A DNA stretch of 64,000 bases from Enterococcus sp. 9D6_DIV0238 (GTDB taxonomy: Bacteria > Bacillota > Bacilli > Lactobacillales > Enterococcaceae): positions 2,073,501-2,137,500 of the forward strand of contig NZ_CP147246.1 in the NCBI RefSeq assembly GCF_002174455.2, in the 5' to 3' direction. The notes beneath the pieces are model-generated. The model was not told where the DNA came from. It saw only the letters and a list, made by a program, of their open reading frames with translations, and searched no databases. This document shows, one piece after another, positions 1 to 10,770 of this stretch. Position numbers and translations under genes: made by a program. Positions within the stretch are counted from its first letter, which is position 1; each line of letters starts with the position of its first letter.

Positions 1-511
1 CAATAGGAACATCACCAGTATCTGGTAAATCATAAATGGTTGTTCCTTCAATCGTATTATTCGTTGTGATGTGCACATAAGCAGCATCTTGCGGGATATC
101 TTCTCTACGGATTTCAGGGATATAAGTGAAATTTTGGTCTTCACTAGAAGCAATCACTTCAACGGCTACATTGTCGATCTTCTTAGCCTCACTGATCGCT
201 TTTTTCGCCCAAGATCCTGTATTGACGTACAAGGCCTTCTTGTTTTGCGCAAGGTTTAAAGGAACCATCGTAAATTGTGTACTAGCACCACCTTGCAAGA
301 ATAGTACTTTATAATTATCGGGAATATTCATCAATTCTCTGAGTAAAGTTTCAGCATCTTCAATAATAGCTTCAAAAAGGGAGGAACGATGACTCAACTC
401 CATTACGGACATGCCGCTGTTTTCATAGTTCACCAATTCGGATTGGGCTTTTTCCAAAACACTTTTTGGTAGAACGGCGGGACCAGCTGAAAAATTATAA
501 ACAGTTTTCAT
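1..511 (-). CDS. serC: Phosphoserine aminotransferase, 3' part missing
   Basis: PLP-dependent aminotransferase that makes 3-phosphoserine from 3-phosphohydroxypyruvate in serine synthesis. Reading leftwards from 511, the protein opens with [15 protein letters not shown], typical of SerC. It continues with [14 protein letters not shown] and the phosphate-binding [11 protein letters not shown] stretch. About 170 residues are visible; the family is about 360 long, so roughly half, including the PLP lysine, lies beyond the left edge. The start is supported by an AGGAGAG ribosome site just upstream. A TATAAT-like -10 lies at 574-579 on the minus strand, with no good -35. Identification is firm; only truncation by the window limits it. 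Confidence 0.93.
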   Translation of the reverse strand, partial: MKTVYNFSAGPAVLPKSVLEKAQSELVNYENSGMSVMELSHRSSLFEAIIEDAETLLRELMNIPDNYKVLFLQGGASTQFTMVPLNLAQNKKALYVNTGSWAKKAISEAKKIDNVAVEVIASSEDQNFTYIPEIRREDIPQDAAYVHITTNNTIEGTTIYDLPDTGDVPI

Positions 512-807
512 ACATCTATCTCTCCTTTGATATGCTCTTTCATTCACTATTATGTATAGTAAATGTGAAAACCATTATAACAGAAAGCTTAAATTAAAAA
601 AAGATTAAAAAGTAAGTTTCGATATTTTTTTCACAAATATTTTCAAAAGGAGTAAAAAAAGCCAAAATTTCTGTCAAAGTAAAATGAAAACCTTCTATTT
701 TTACGTATCTATCAGTAGCTGAGTAAATTTGCTCCGTCATTGATTTTACTTTTCTGATGAACGTGGTAGACTACCTACATACAAACAGTTTTAAAGGAGA
801 ACGCAAC

Positions 808-2193
808 ATGACGAAATTAAAAGAAATCGCGCTTAGTGCTGTACAAGTAGCGCCGTTTATTTTAGCAAATACACTTATTATTATCCCTTATTTTCTATTT
901 TTGAATTTGAATGATGGACTAACGTGGGAGAAGGCATTGCCCTTTGTCCTATTTTATACATTTCGGATGACAGGAATTTTTCTATTGAAAAGCTTTAAGT
1001 TGGCACTGACGAGTTTTAATGTTTTGATCATTTCTATTTTAATTGGTGGGATAGGCTGTTTCATTGGTGTTCTAGGACAGATTTATTTCCCGGCTTATTT
1101 GCTGGCAGCTGTCCTGATTGGGCTTAGTGCTTCTTGGCTTCCAGCCGCTAATACAACAGTCAATTATCATGAGAAGTATCAAGGGCATTCGACACCGATC
1201 GCTCGGAAATATGTGTTTATTTTATTGATTTTAGGCGGTATCGTTGCTTCATTGACGCTGACTAAAGAATGGCGGACTTCTTTAGTTCTAGGTGAGTATG
1301 TTTTACTTTATGCATCTGCATATTATGCAGTGAGACATTATCCTGATTATGAAATTGATTTTAATGAGGTGGACCAGCAAGTCATTTCAGTCAAAGAGTT
1401 CTTTTTATTCATCAGCTTTTTTATTCTATTGTTATTCATTCGCTCAGCACGCTTACTTTTTGATTCTCAGCTTTTAGATATTGGGATCATTGGCTTTTCA
1501 GTGTTGTTTGTGATTGCCGCATGGTACTTGAATCGTCAAAGAAAGGCTTGGAAACTACCGTTATGGCTGAATCTGTTGACGTTTGCTAATGGAATGTGTA
1601 TGAATTTCTTGATGCTGTTTGGGACGCTTTACGTAGCTTTACGCTTAGGAGCAAACGGCTTATTAGTAAATTTATATTTGCCCTATGTTTTGGGTATCAT
1701 TGGTGCAGCTGCTTTTATCAAACTTTTGTACCGTCTGTTTTCTACAGTCGATCCAAAAATCGTTCATTTAGGCAGCTATATAGTGTCGTTGATGTTTCTT
1801 TTATCTTCAACGCTATTTCCAGTAGGGATTTTTCTGTTGAGTTGTACGATCAATGCAACAGGTGCATTTTTGAATCGAAATTATTATCAAGATGAAATGT
1901 TGCCTCAAGATCAGCGGATCATCACAAAATACAGTACACAAACGAAAGGAAGTGTGACACATCAACTGTTGATGATGAGTTTGATGTGGATATTGGCTAG
2001 ACAAGAGGAGCTGCCAGTAAAAACAGTACTGCAGATCACGGGACATCGAACGGCAAGCTTGGCTGCTGTTCATCTTGTTGAAACAGTGCATGTCATTAGC
2101 TTGATCGGTCTCATGCTGTTCTTTTTGATCATTGGATTTATTGTAATCAAAGACAATTCAGGTACAAAAATAGAACAAAATCATCTTGAATGA
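808..2193 (+). CDS. Polytopic membrane protein, MFS-like
   Basis: A 461-residue integral membrane protein with about 12 hydrophobic segments, spaced as in major-facilitator-type transporters. I see no diagnostic substrate motif, so 'MFS-like' is a guess from topology. A more hydrophilic stretch around residues 185-200 (YPDYEIDFNEVDQQ) could be the central cytoplasmic loop. An upstream ATG at 757 is in frame, but AAAGGAG at 794-800 places the start at 808. A possible promoter TTTACT-17-TAGACT lies at 744-772. It stands alone between divergent serC and dut. Confidence 0.7.
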   Translation: MTKLKEIALSAVQVAPFILANTLIIIPYFLFLNLNDGLTWEKALPFVLFYTFRMTGIFLLKSFKLALTSFNVLIISILIGGIGCFIGVLGQIYFPAYLLAAVLIGLSASWLPAANTTVNYHEKYQGHSTPIARKYVFILLILGGIVASLTLTKEWRTSLVLGEYVLLYASAYYAVRHYPDYEIDFNEVDQQVISVKEFFLFISFFILLLFIRSARLLFDSQLLDIGIIGFSVLFVIAAWYLNRQRKAWKLPLWLNLLTFANGMCMNFLMLFGTLYVALRLGANGLLVNLYLPYVLGIIGAAAFIKLLYRLFSTVDPKIVHLGSYIVSLMFLLSSTLFPVGIFLLSCTINATGAFLNRNYYQDEMLPQDQRIITKYSTQTKGSVTHQLLMMSLMWILARQEELPVKTVLQITGHRTASLAAVHLVETVHVISLIGLMLFFLIIGFIVIKDNSGTKIEQNHLE

Positions 2194-2304
2194 TGTGAAA
2201 ACAGTAAAAAAGCATGTGAGAATATTAAAGATGTTATAAAACTAGCCTAGGTGCATGGGGAATATGGTAAAATAAAAATAGTTTACAAGCAGAGGAGCTT
2301 TTTA

Positions 2305-2784
2305 ATGAAACAACGAGGATTTGAAATTATTTCTAGCTATAAAGATCAAGGGATATCACTTCCGGAGCGTGCAACAAAAGGCGCTGCTGGCTATGATTTT
2401 GAAGCAGCAGAACAAGTAGTAGTACCAAGCATTTGGAAGTTACAAGCACAAGGAACTGCTCCAAAACCAGTTTTGGTGAAAACTGGGATCAAAGCTTACA
2501 TGGCAGAAGATGAGTATTTAGAGTTAGTGAGTCGTTCCTCTAATCCGCTGAAACGCTTTTTGATGCTGGCCAATGGTGTTGGTGTGATCGACCGCGATTA
2601 TTATAATAATGAAGGTAATGAAGGACATATCATGTTCCAGTTTATTAATTTTGGCTATGAAGATATGGTGATCGAAAAAGGTGAACGGATCGGACAAGGA
2701 ATATTTAAACCATTTCTATTGGCTGATATCGATAATGTAGACAAAGAAAGAACTGGCGGATTTGGCTCTTCCGGTAAAAATTAG
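2305..2784 (+). CDS. dut: dUTP diphosphatase
   Basis: Hydrolyses dUTP to dUMP and pyrophosphate, keeping uracil out of DNA and supplying dTMP synthesis. The 159-residue protein shows the trimeric dUTPase motifs in order: AGYDFEA (I), SRSS (II), NGVGVIDRDYYN (III, with the catalytic Asp), ERIGQGIF (IV) and the C-terminal P-loop-like ERTGGFGSSG (V). It has a longer insert between motifs I and II than the short E. coli type, as is common in Firmicute and phage enzymes. The start at 2305 follows GAGGAGC; an in-frame ATG at 2251 lacks a ribosome site. Confidence 0.94.
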   Translation: MKQRGFEIISSYKDQGISLPERATKGAAGYDFEAAEQVVVPSIWKLQAQGTAPKPVLVKTGIKAYMAEDEYLELVSRSSNPLKRFLMLANGVGVIDRDYYNNEGNEGHIMFQFINFGYEDMVIEKGERIGQGIFKPFLLADIDNVDKERTGGFGSSGKN

Positions 2785-2907
2785 ATCAGTGGATATATAA
2801 CAATCATGAGTACTCCTTTTTCGATCAACTTTTTGGTGGCTAGTCTTAGTATAAGGTACCTATTGTATGATAAAATAAAGGAATAGAACAAACGAGGAGA
2901 TAGACAG

Positions 2908-4278
2908 ATGGCAAAAAAAGCAAAAGTTCAATTTGAATGTCAAACTTGCGGATATATCTCCCCAAAATATTTAGGACGTTGTCCGAACTGCGGACAATGG
3001 AATACAATGACGGAAGAAGTCATTCAGGATACAACAGACCGCAGAGCTCGAGTAAGCTTGACAGGTAAAAAGACACAGCCGCAGCGATTGGCTGAGGTCG
3101 TTCCTAAAAAAGAACCGAGAGTCAAAACAAAATTGATGGAGCTGAATCGTGTGTTAGGCGGCGGAGTTGTTCCAGGGTCATTAGTTTTGATCGGCGGCGA
3201 TCCGGGAATCGGAAAATCCACGTTACTTCTACAGGTTTCTCAGCAACTCGCTGAAAGCGGCGGGAAAGTGCTGTATGTCTCTGGAGAAGAGAGTGCTGAG
3301 CAGATCAAAATGCGGGCAGAGCGTTTAAGTGCGATCGATACAGAGTTTTATTTATATGCAGAAACTGATATGAATGAAATTTCAAGAGCAATTGAAAAAT
3401 TAGAACCAGATTATGTGATCATTGATTCTATTCAGACGATGACACAGCCGGATGTGACCAGTGTCGCCGGCAGTGTCAGTCAAGTGAGAGAAACGACAGC
3501 AGAACTTTTAAAGCTAGCAAAAACCAACGGTATCGCTATTTTTATCGTAGGTCACGTGACGAAAGAAGGTTCGATTGCCGGTCCTCGAATGTTGGAGCAT
3601 ATGGTTGATACGGTCTTGTATTTTGAAGGAGATAAGCATCATACATTTAGAATTTTAAGAGCCGTTAAAAATCGTTTCGGTTCTACAAACGAAATCGGAA
3701 TATTTGAGATGAGAGAACACGGACTAGAAGAAGTCGCCAATCCTTCTCAGGTTTTCTTGGAAGAGCGTTTAGCTGATGCGACAGGCTCTGCGATCGTCGT
3801 AGCGATGGAAGGAACACGACCGATCTTAGTTGAAGTTCAAGCGCTAGTTACTCCAACGATGTTTGGAAATGCCAAACGAACGACGACAGGGTTAGATTTC
3901 AATCGAGTGTCATTGATCATGGCTGTTTTGGAAAAGCGGGCAGGATTATTATTACAAAATCAAGATGCGTATTTGAAAGCTGCCGGCGGTGTGAAAATCA
4001 ATGAACCAGCGATCGATTTAGCTGTTGCCGTCAGTATTGCTTCAAGTTATAAAGAAAATGGCACAAAGCCGACAGAGTGTTTTATTGGTGAAATTGGTTT
4101 GACAGGTGAAATTCGTCGTGTAAATAGTATTGAACAGCGTGTGCGTGAGGCGCAAAAGCTGGGCTTTACTAAAATCTATTTACCAAAAAATAATTTAGGC
4201 GGCTGGACACCGCCTGAAGGCATCGAAATCGTCGGTGTGGCTACGATCGGTGAAACATTAAGAAAAGTATTTCAATAG
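2908..4278 (+). CDS. radA: DNA repair protein RadA/Sms
   Basis: RecA-like ATPase that helps process recombination intermediates and branch migration. The 456-residue protein has an N-terminal four-Cys zinc finger (CQTC...CPNC, residues 11-28) and Walker [11 protein letters not shown] at 96-105. The RadA signature KNRFGSTNE is near residue 250, and a C-terminal Lon-like domain follows. A clear AGGAGAT ribosome site precedes the ATG. Length and architecture are normal. It lies between dut and the PIN/TRAM gene, a conserved neighbourhood in this group. Confidence 0.97.
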   Translation: MAKKAKVQFECQTCGYISPKYLGRCPNCGQWNTMTEEVIQDTTDRRARVSLTGKKTQPQRLAEVVPKKEPRVKTKLMELNRVLGGGVVPGSLVLIGGDPGIGKSTLLLQVSQQLAESGGKVLYVSGEESAEQIKMRAERLSAIDTEFYLYAETDMNEISRAIEKLEPDYVIIDSIQTMTQPDVTSVAGSVSQVRETTAELLKLAKTNGIAIFIVGHVTKEGSIAGPRMLEHMVDTVLYFEGDKHHTFRILRAVKNRFGSTNEIGIFEMREHGLEEVANPSQVFLEERLADATGSAIVVAMEGTRPILVEVQALVTPTMFGNAKRTTTGLDFNRVSLIMAVLEKRAGLLLQNQDAYLKAAGGVKINEPAIDLAVAVSIASSYKENGTKPTECFIGEIGLTGEIRRVNSIEQRVREAQKLGFTKIYLPKNNLGGWTPPEGIEIVGVATIGETLRKVFQ

Positions 4279-4360
4279 AGTATAAGGTAGCGCTCGGTTT
4301 ATCTATTTAGACGGAGGCTGCCTGTATTCTTTAAATAAGACTATATTGGAGGATGGATCT

Positions 4361-5503
4361 ATGCAAAAACGTGTCGTCACGTTGCTGATGATCGTCGTTG
4401 GCGCAAGTCTGGGTATTTCGTTATTACCGATGGCTTGGGAAATGGCGCAGCAAGCGGATAATACATGGCTGAACAATAACTTTACTAACAGTTTGATTGG
4501 TGCACTTATTTTCTTTATTTTATCGTTAGGGTTAGCGAAGTATATTGTATCAGGTGTCAAAAAAATAGAAGCAGCATTGAATGAATTGAGCTTGACTTAT
4601 CTTTTATTTGGTAGTGTCGGTGTGATCATCGGACTGATCATTGGAGCGATCATCTCGATTCCGATGTACAATTTAAATATTCCTTTTGTGAATAGCGTGC
4701 TGCCGATCTTAGTCATGATCATTTTTGGATATCTTGGTTTTCGGATGGGAACTACGCGGATCGATGAATGGCGCAAGATTTTTACTCCGAAACAAAAGAA
4801 ACTGCAGAATGAAAATGACGGGGAAGTTTTAGAGCGCAAAGTGGAAGATCGTTTCCATAAGTATAAGATTTTGGATACAAGTGTCATTATTGACGGTAGA
4901 ATTTACGATATTGCTAAAACAGGCTTTTTAGAAGGGGTTATTTTGATTCCTAACTTTGTTTTATATGAATTGCAGTATATTGCCGATTCTGGTGATAGCT
5001 TGAAACGCGTGCGCGGACGTCGTGGACTGGATATTTTAAATGCTTTACAAAAAGAAGATGGCATTTCTGTTGAAATGTACGATGGTGATTTTGAAGATAT
5101 TTCTGAGGTCGATAGTAAGCTGATCAAATTGGCAAAACTATTAGATGGTGTTGTTGTAACGAATGATTATAACTTGAATAAAGTCTCTGAATTTCAAAAT
5201 GTCCCTGTTTTGAACATCAATGCCTTAGCTAATGCAGTCAAACCAGTGGTAATTCCAGGTGAGACGATGAATGTTATGGTCGTAAAAGCCGGAACAGAGC
5301 GTCAACAAGGCGTTGCGTATTTAGATGACGGTACAATGGTAGTCGTGGAAGATGGACAGCATTATATGAATGAACATATCCAAGTAGTTGTAACAAGTGC
5401 ATTGCAAACGGCTGCCGGTCGGATGATTTTCGCAAAACCAGCACATTCCGGCAGAGGAATCGATGATAGTAGAGAAGAAAACAAAGCCCATGAAAAGAGC
5501 TAA
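4361..5503 (+). CDS. Membrane-anchored PIN/TRAM domain protein (YacL family)
   Basis: Putative membrane-tethered ribonuclease of unproven function. About four N-terminal transmembrane segments (residues 5-130) are followed by a PIN nuclease domain beginning KYKILDTSVIIDGRIYDI, with further acidic residues at VVVTNDYNLNKV. A TRAM RNA-binding domain (MVVKAGTERQQGVAYLDDGTMVVVEDG) ends the protein. A TTG at 4346 is in frame, but GGAGG at 4348-4352 sits correctly for the ATG at 4361, giving 380 residues. The 3' end overlaps ispD by 41 bases, so the two are probably co-transcribed. Confidence 0.9.
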   Translation: MQKRVVTLLMIVVGASLGISLLPMAWEMAQQADNTWLNNNFTNSLIGALIFFILSLGLAKYIVSGVKKIEAALNELSLTYLLFGSVGVIIGLIIGAIISIPMYNLNIPFVNSVLPILVMIIFGYLGFRMGTTRIDEWRKIFTPKQKKLQNENDGEVLERKVEDRFHKYKILDTSVIIDGRIYDIAKTGFLEGVILIPNFVLYELQYIADSGDSLKRVRGRRGLDILNALQKEDGISVEMYDGDFEDISEVDSKLIKLAKLLDGVVVTNDYNLNKVSEFQNVPVLNINALANAVKPVVIPGETMNVMVVKAGTERQQGVAYLDDGTMVVVEDGQHYMNEHIQVVVTSALQTAAGRMIFAKPAHSGRGIDDSREENKAHEKS

Positions 5504-6215
5504 AACGAGAGACAAAACGCTGGATTACGAAGTCATTTTATTGGCGGCAGGGCAAGGTAAGAGAATGGGAGCAAGCCGTAATAAAATTTTGCTTCATCTA
5601 ATCGGCAAGCCTGTCATTTCCTATTCGTTAGAAACTTTTTTAAATGATCCAGCTTGTAAGCACATTATTTTAGTGACGCAAGAAGATGAGCAGGATTTAT
5701 TAACGGCTATGGTCAAAAAAGAAACCAAGAAAAAGCATTGTCCTGTAACGATCGTACCAGGCGGTTGTGAGCGTCAGTACAGTGTTCATAACGGACTAAA
5801 GATGTTGATCGACCCAGAGAATATCGTGATGGTCCATGATGGTGCTAGACCCTTTGTTACTTTGGCACAGTTAAAAGCACTCCATCGCAAGGTTGTTGAA
5901 ACTAGAGCTGCAATTTTAGGTGTTCCAGTTAAAGATACGATCAAGCGTGTCGTTGACGGATTCGTTCAAGAAACGGTTCCACGTGAAACATTATGGCAAA
6001 TACAGACACCACAGGCTTTTTATGGGACTGACTTAATGGCCGTTCATGAACAAGCGGAAAAAGAGCAATATTTAGGGACGGATGATGCTTCGTTGATCGA
6101 AAAATACAGTAGCCTACCTGTTTCTATGGTATTGGGAAGCTATGAAAACATTAAGCTTACTACACCAGAAGATATGTTGATCGGTGAAGCTATCGTGAAA
6201 AGAAAAAGAAGTTAG
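5463..6215 (+). CDS. ispD: 2-C-methyl-D-erythritol 4-phosphate cytidylyltransferase
   Basis: Transfers CMP from CTP to MEP in the non-mevalonate isoprenoid pathway. The nucleotidyltransferase loop LAAGQGKRMGASRNK, VHDGARPF, VPVKDTIK and TPQAF motifs are present. The 250-residue form starts at 5463 after AGAGGA, inside the PIN/TRAM gene; a second ATG at 5490 would give 241 residues, closer to the usual 230. Which is used is unclear. ispF follows immediately and ispE lies 8 kb on, so this genome appears to carry the MEP route, worth noting because enterococci are best known for the mevalonate pathway. Confidence 0.94.
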   Translation: MIVEKKTKPMKRAKTRDKTLDYEVILLAAGQGKRMGASRNKILLHLIGKPVISYSLETFLNDPACKHIILVTQEDEQDLLTAMVKKETKKKHCPVTIVPGGCERQYSVHNGLKMLIDPENIVMVHDGARPFVTLAQLKALHRKVVETRAAILGVPVKDTIKRVVDGFVQETVPRETLWQIQTPQAFYGTDLMAVHEQAEKEQYLGTDDASLIEKYSSLPVSMVLGSYENIKLTTPEDMLIGEAIVKRKRS

Positions 6216-6224
6216 GTGAAAAAA

Positions 6225-6698
6225 ATGATACGAATTGGACAGGGATTTGATGTCCATCAATTAGTAGAAGGACGCAATTTGATTATCGGCGGTGTCGAAC
6301 TGCCATTTGAAAAAGGCTTATTAGGACACTCTGATGCAGACGTTTTATTACATGCAATAACGGATGCGATCTTAGGTGCTGCTGGCTTAGGAGATATTGG
6401 TCATTTATTTCCAGATACAGATCTAGAGTTTAAAGATGCGGATTCGATCAAGCTGCTGCGAGAGGCAAATCAAAAAGTTTTAGCTACTGGCTTTACTATT
6501 GGCAATATTGATTGTACAATTTTAGCTGAACAACCAAAAATGAAGCCGCATTTAGATAAAATGAAAGAAAATATTGCTGCTGCCTGCCAGATTGAAACAA
6601 ACCAAATCAATTTAAAAGCAACAACAATGGAAAAAATGGGCTTTATTGGTCATGAAGAAGGTATGGGAGCGATCGCGGTCGCTTTACTTGAAAAATAG
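6225..6698 (+). CDS. ispF: 2-C-methyl-D-erythritol 2,4-cyclodiphosphate synthase
   Basis: Cyclises CDP-ME 2-phosphate to MEcPP, releasing CMP. The 157-residue protein has the family opening IGQGFDVHQ (zinc-binding Asp and His), [18 protein letters not shown] and the terminal [15 protein letters not shown]. An in-frame GTG at 6216 exists, but the AGGTG at 6213-6217 functions better as a ribosome site for the ATG at 6225. It begins 9 bases after the ispD stop, consistent with one operon. Confidence 0.96.
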   Translation: MIRIGQGFDVHQLVEGRNLIIGGVELPFEKGLLGHSDADVLLHAITDAILGAAGLGDIGHLFPDTDLEFKDADSIKLLREANQKVLATGFTIGNIDCTILAEQPKMKPHLDKMKENIAAACQIETNQINLKATTMEKMGFIGHEEGMGAIAVALLEK

Positions 6699-6713
6699 AA
6701 AGAGGAATGCACA

Positions 6714-8171
6714 ATGTCAAAAGTACGTGTACGCTACGCACCAAGTCCAACGGGACATTTACACATCGGAAATGCAAGAACAGCACTATTCAATTATTTA
6801 TTTGCTCGTCACAATGATGGCGATTTTATCATCCGTATTGAAGATACTGATCAAAAAAGAAATATTGAAGACGGCGAAAAAAGCCAATTAGAAAACTTAG
6901 CGTGGCTAGGGATGGATTGGGATGAGTCTCCCGAAAAACCTGGTGAGTACGGACCGTACCGCCAATCAGAACGCGGCGAAATTTATCAACCGTTGATCGA
7001 TCAATTATTAGTCAGCAATCGTGCGTATAAATGCTACTGTACAGAAGAAGAATTAGAAGCGGAAAGAGAAGCGCAACGTGCCCGTGGGGAAATGCCACAT
7101 TACTCTGGTAAATGTGCAGACTTAACACCTTCTGAGCAAGCGGAAAAAGAAGCGCAAGGACTTACACCAGTTATTCGTTTCCGTGTACCAAGAAATACGT
7201 CTTATACATTTAACGATATGGTCAAAGGTGAAATTGTTTTTGAATCAGATAATATCGGCGGCGATTTCGTTATTCAAAAACGCGATGGCATGCCGACGTA
7301 CAATTTTGCTGTAGCTGTTGATGATCATATGATGAAAATCACACATGTTTTACGCGGAGATGACCATATCGCGAATACACCAAAACAATTAATGGTTTAT
7401 GAAGCGTTTGGCTGGACAGCTCCTGAATTTGGACATATGACATTGATCATCAATTCTGAAACAGGTAAAAAATTGAGCAAACGTGATGAATCGATTTTAC
7501 AATTTATTGAACAGTATCGTGAGCTTGGCTACTTACCAGAAGCAATGTTCAACTTTACTGCATTATTAGGCTGGTCACCTGTTGGCGAAGATGAGATTTT
7601 CTCACAAGAAGAATTGATCAAAATTTTCGATCCAGAACGCTTAAGTAAATCGCCAGCTGCTTTTGATGGCAAGAAACTTGAATGGGTCAATAACCAGTAC
7701 ATGAAACAATTGGATCTTGATACACTTACAGCTATGTGTATTCCTTATTTAGTAGCAGATGGACGCATTGAAGCCGATCCAAGTGCAGAAAAAATTGAAT
7801 GGCTGAAAAAAGTTGTTAGTCTATACCAGCCACAAATGAGTTATGCTGCAGAAATCGTTGAAGTATCAAACTTATTCTTCAATGAGCATCCAGTATTAGA
7901 TGAAGCCGCTAAAGAAGTCTTGGCAGGAGAAACAGTACCGACAGTACTAGCAGCATTCAAAGCGCAACTGGAAGCAATGGATGTTGTAAATGTTGAGAAT
8001 ATTAAAGCTGGTATCAAAGCTGTTCAAAAAGAAACAGGTGTCAAAGGTAAAAACTTATTCATGCCGATTCGTGTAGCAGTTTCAGGCCAAATGCATGGTC
8101 CTGAACTAGGAGATACAATTGAGCTTTTAGGAAAAGAAAAAGCGTTAGAACACTTAAACAAAGTTTTATAA
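6714..8171 (+). CDS. gltX: Glutamate--tRNA ligase
   Basis: Class I aminoacyl-tRNA synthetase charging tRNA-Glu. The 485-residue protein carries the HIGH-type motif HLHIGNA near residue 16 and KLSKRDES near residue 250. An insertion with [13 protein letters not shown]...YSGKC matches the Cys-rich region of GluRS. GAGGA precedes the ATG at 6714. It follows ispF by 15 bases and is followed by the cysE T-box leader, the same gltX-cysE-cysS order as in many Firmicutes. Confidence 0.97.
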   Translation: MSKVRVRYAPSPTGHLHIGNARTALFNYLFARHNDGDFIIRIEDTDQKRNIEDGEKSQLENLAWLGMDWDESPEKPGEYGPYRQSERGEIYQPLIDQLLVSNRAYKCYCTEEELEAEREAQRARGEMPHYSGKCADLTPSEQAEKEAQGLTPVIRFRVPRNTSYTFNDMVKGEIVFESDNIGGDFVIQKRDGMPTYNFAVAVDDHMMKITHVLRGDDHIANTPKQLMVYEAFGWTAPEFGHMTLIINSETGKKLSKRDESILQFIEQYRELGYLPEAMFNFTALLGWSPVGEDEIFSQEELIKIFDPERLSKSPAAFDGKKLEWVNNQYMKQLDLDTLTAMCIPYLVADGRIEADPSAEKIEWLKKVVSLYQPQMSYAAEIVEVSNLFFNEHPVLDEAAKEVLAGETVPTVLAAFKAQLEAMDVVNVENIKAGIKAVQKETGVKGKNLFMPIRVAVSGQMHGPELGDTIELLGKEKALEHLNKVL

Positions 8172-8184
8172 TCAAAATATATTG

Positions 8185-8406
8185 AGAAGAAGAAGTAAAA
8201 AAGCGCGTGTCTTTAGAGAGACTGTGGATGGTGAGAACAGTTGTCAGCTCTTTTTGAAATGCATCTTTGAATAGTTTCAGCGACAAGTAGCTGAAAACGG
8301 CCAACAACCGTTATCTGTTTTGAGGCAGGGAGACCTGCGAAAAAAAGTGGAACCACGCAAAAGCGTCTTTTAAACGAATGATTTTCGTTTAAAAGACGCT
8401 TTTTTT
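8185..8406 (+). promoter_or_regulatory. T-box leader (tRNA-Cys) with terminator, upstream of cysE-cysS
   Basis: A T-box riboswitch that reads uncharged tRNA. Stem I elements AGAGAG and GGATGGTGAGAAC lie at about 8215-8238, and the T-box core AAGTGGAACCACGC is at 8345-8358. A terminator follows, with a perfect 17-bp stem (8362-8378 with 8384-8400) and a T-run. The likely specifier is TGC at 8260-8262, a cysteine codon, matching the downstream cysE and cysS. Uncharged tRNA-Cys should favour the antiterminator and switch both genes on. Confidence 0.93.
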
Positions 8407-8433
8407 GATATTAAAAGGAAAGGAGTAAAAGTT

Positions 8434-8982
8434 ATGGGTTGGTTAAAAAAAGCGGTTGAAGCAATCAAAAAAAATGATCCTGCAGCACGTTCAACATTGG
8501 AAGCATTGCTTACCTATCCAGGGCTGCATGCATTGTTTTGGCATCGTTTTTCACATTTTCTTTATCGGCATCGGCTGTATTTGCTGGCAAAAATCCACGC
8601 ACAGTTTTGGCGTTTTTTAACGGGGATAGAGATTCATCCGGGAGCAAGGATTGCATCAGGAGTTTTTATTGATCATGGTATGGGTATTGTGATCGGTCAA
8701 ACAGCGGAAATTGAGGAAGATGTTGTATTGTTTCATGGCGTTACCCTAGGCGGTACAGGAAAAGACACAGGGAAACGTCATCCGACAGTCAAAAAAGGGG
8801 CAATGATCCACGCACATGCACAGATTCTGGGACCTGTCACAATCGGGGAACGGGCAAAAATCGGTGCAGCAGCGGTTGTATTGACTGACATTCCTGATGA
8901 TGCAACTGCAGTAGGAGTACCGGCGAAAGTCGTTAGGATCAAGGGAAAGAGAATGGAGGAGAACGATGATTCAAATTTATAA
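8434..8982 (+). CDS. cysE: Serine O-acetyltransferase
   Basis: Acetylates serine to O-acetylserine, the first step of cysteine synthesis. The 182-residue protein has an N-terminal helical region and then left-handed hexapeptide repeats, with the signature [27 protein letters not shown] and [19 protein letters not shown]. It starts after AAAGGAG, 28 bases past the T-box terminator. Its 3' end overlaps cysS by 17 bases, so both genes answer to the same leader. Confidence 0.96.
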   Translation: MGWLKKAVEAIKKNDPAARSTLEALLTYPGLHALFWHRFSHFLYRHRLYLLAKIHAQFWRFLTGIEIHPGARIASGVFIDHGMGIVIGQTAEIEEDVVLFHGVTLGGTGKDTGKRHPTVKKGAMIHAHAQILGPVTIGERAKIGAAAVVLTDIPDDATAVGVPAKVVRIKGKRMEENDDSNL

Positions 8983-10378
8983 TACATTAACAAGGGAAAA
9001 AGAAACCTTTCAACCAATAGAAGAAGGCAAAGTCCGGATGTATGTCTGCGGACCAACAGTTTATAATTATATCCACATTGGCAATGCCCGAAGTACGATT
9101 GCATTCGACACGATTAGACGTTATTTAGAATACCGCGGCTATGAAGTGAACTATGTTTCCAATTTTACCGATGTCGATGATAAGATCATTCGTGCGGCGA
9201 ATGAATTAGGAATAACAGCGCCGGAAGTGGCAGATCGGTTTATTCAGGCATTTGAAGAAGATACACAAGTGTTAAATGTGCAGCCGGCAACTAGCCATCC
9301 TCGGGTGATGGATCATATGCCGGATATCCTGATGTTTATCCAAGCGTTGATCGACAAAGGGTATGCGTATGAATCAAAGGGTGATGTTTATTATCGAACA
9401 CGTAAATTTGATGGTTATGGAAAACTTAGTCACCAATCGATCGATGAACTTGAAGTCGGAGCCAGTCAGCGTACAGGAGTAGAACAAGAATTAAAAGAAG
9501 ATCCATTGGATTTTGCTTTATGGAAAGGTGCTAAAGAAGGCGAAATTTCTTGGGATTCACCATGGGGAGCAGGACGCCCCGGTTGGCATATCGAGTGTTC
9601 TGTAATGGCAACGAAGCATTTAGGTGATACAATTGATATCCATGGCGGTGGTCAAGATTTAGAATTTCCTCACCATGAAAATGAAATTGCTCAAAGTGAA
9701 GCAAAAACAGGGCAGACATTTGCTAATTATTGGATGCATAACGGCTATGTAACAATTGGCGAAGATGATGAAAAAATGAGTAAGTCACTGGGAAATTTTG
9801 TAACTGTGCATGAACTAGCAAAACAGATCGATCCGCAAATCCTGCGTTTCTTTATGGCGACGACACAATATCGCCGTCCGATCCGCTATAGTGAAGCAAC
9901 GATCAAAGAAGCTGGTGTCAATCTTCAGAAACTGAAAAATGCATTTGAGAATTTGTCCTTCAGAAAAGAAAATGCAGCTCCCCAATTAGACGAAGACGAA
10001 CGTCGCTTACAGGAATTGGCTGAGCTGGAAATTCGTTTTACAGCAGAGATGGATGACGATTTCAATGCAGCAAATGGGATCACAGTGGTCTATGAGCTTT
10101 CAAAATGGCTAAACCAATATAGCGAACAAGAAACTGTATCAGCAATAGTTACAGAGAAGGCGCTAGATCAGTTTACACAATGGTTGAGTATTTTTGGGAT
10201 TTATTTCCTCTCAGATGAACTACTGGATGACGATATCGATCAATTGATCGAAGAACGGAATCAGGCACGTAAGAACCGTGATTTTGCCCGCAGTGATGAG
10301 ATTCGTGATTTATTGAAGGATAAAGGAATAACCTTGGAAGATACTGCCCAGGGGACTAGATGGAGAAGAAGTGAATGA
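8966..10378 (+). CDS. cysS: Cysteine--tRNA ligase
   Basis: Charges tRNA-Cys. The 470-residue protein has the HIGH-type [17 protein letters not shown] with the first zinc-ligand Cys. Further zinc-site residues are in GWHIECSVM and the downstream HHENE, and KMSKSLGNF provides the second class I motif. GGAGGA inside cysE provides the ribosome site. The ATG of mrnC overlaps its TGA by four bases. Confidence 0.97.
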   Translation: MIQIYNTLTREKETFQPIEEGKVRMYVCGPTVYNYIHIGNARSTIAFDTIRRYLEYRGYEVNYVSNFTDVDDKIIRAANELGITAPEVADRFIQAFEEDTQVLNVQPATSHPRVMDHMPDILMFIQALIDKGYAYESKGDVYYRTRKFDGYGKLSHQSIDELEVGASQRTGVEQELKEDPLDFALWKGAKEGEISWDSPWGAGRPGWHIECSVMATKHLGDTIDIHGGGQDLEFPHHENEIAQSEAKTGQTFANYWMHNGYVTIGEDDEKMSKSLGNFVTVHELAKQIDPQILRFFMATTQYRRPIRYSEATIKEAGVNLQKLKNAFENLSFRKENAAPQLDEDERRLQELAELEIRFTAEMDDDFNAANGITVVYELSKWLNQYSEQETVSAIVTEKALDQFTQWLSIFGIYFLSDELLDDDIDQLIEERNQARKNRDFARSDEIRDLLKDKGITLEDTAQGTRWRRSE

Positions 10379-10770
10379 GAGATTATACACAATTGAATGG
10401 TTTAGCGCTGGCTTATGTAGGCGATGCAATCTATGAAATCTACATTCGAGATTATTTAGTAGAGCAAGGTCAAACAAAACCCAATACGCTGCACCGGATG
10501 GCGACACATTATGTATCAGCTAAAGCACAGGCTTTTTTGATTCAGGCGATGCTGGAAGAAAAGCTTTTGAATGAAACAGAAGAAACAATGTATAAACGAG
10601 GGCGTAATACCAAAAGCCATACCTCAGCAAAAAATGCAGATATCACAACATACCGTATAGCTACAGGGTTTGAGTCATTGATGGGGTATCTTCATTTAAC
10701 AAAACAAACAGAGCGCCTAGAAGAATTGATCGACTGGTGTATCAAAAAAGTAGGTGAAAAAGATGCGTAA
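10375..10770 (+). CDS. mrnC: Mini-ribonuclease 3
   Basis: RNase III-like enzyme without a dsRNA-binding domain, involved in 23S rRNA 3' maturation. The 131-residue protein contains the reduced RNase III signature [17 protein letters not shown] with the metal-binding Asp, and RGRNTKSH. The start overlaps the cysS stop as ATGA, indicating translational coupling. rlmB follows with a short overlap, so a ribosome-maturation pair sits behind cysS. Confidence 0.95.
   Translation: MRDYTQLNGLALAYVGDAIYEIYIRDYLVEQGQTKPNTLHRMATHYVSAKAQAFLIQAMLEEKLLNETEETMYKRGRNTKSHTSAKNADITTYRIATGFESLMGYLHLTKQTERLEELIDWCIKKVGEKDA

Noticed and set aside
9531..9719. Minus-strand open frame inside cysS
   Set aside because: Antisense to a well-conserved synthetase region; no ribosome site or recognisable product.
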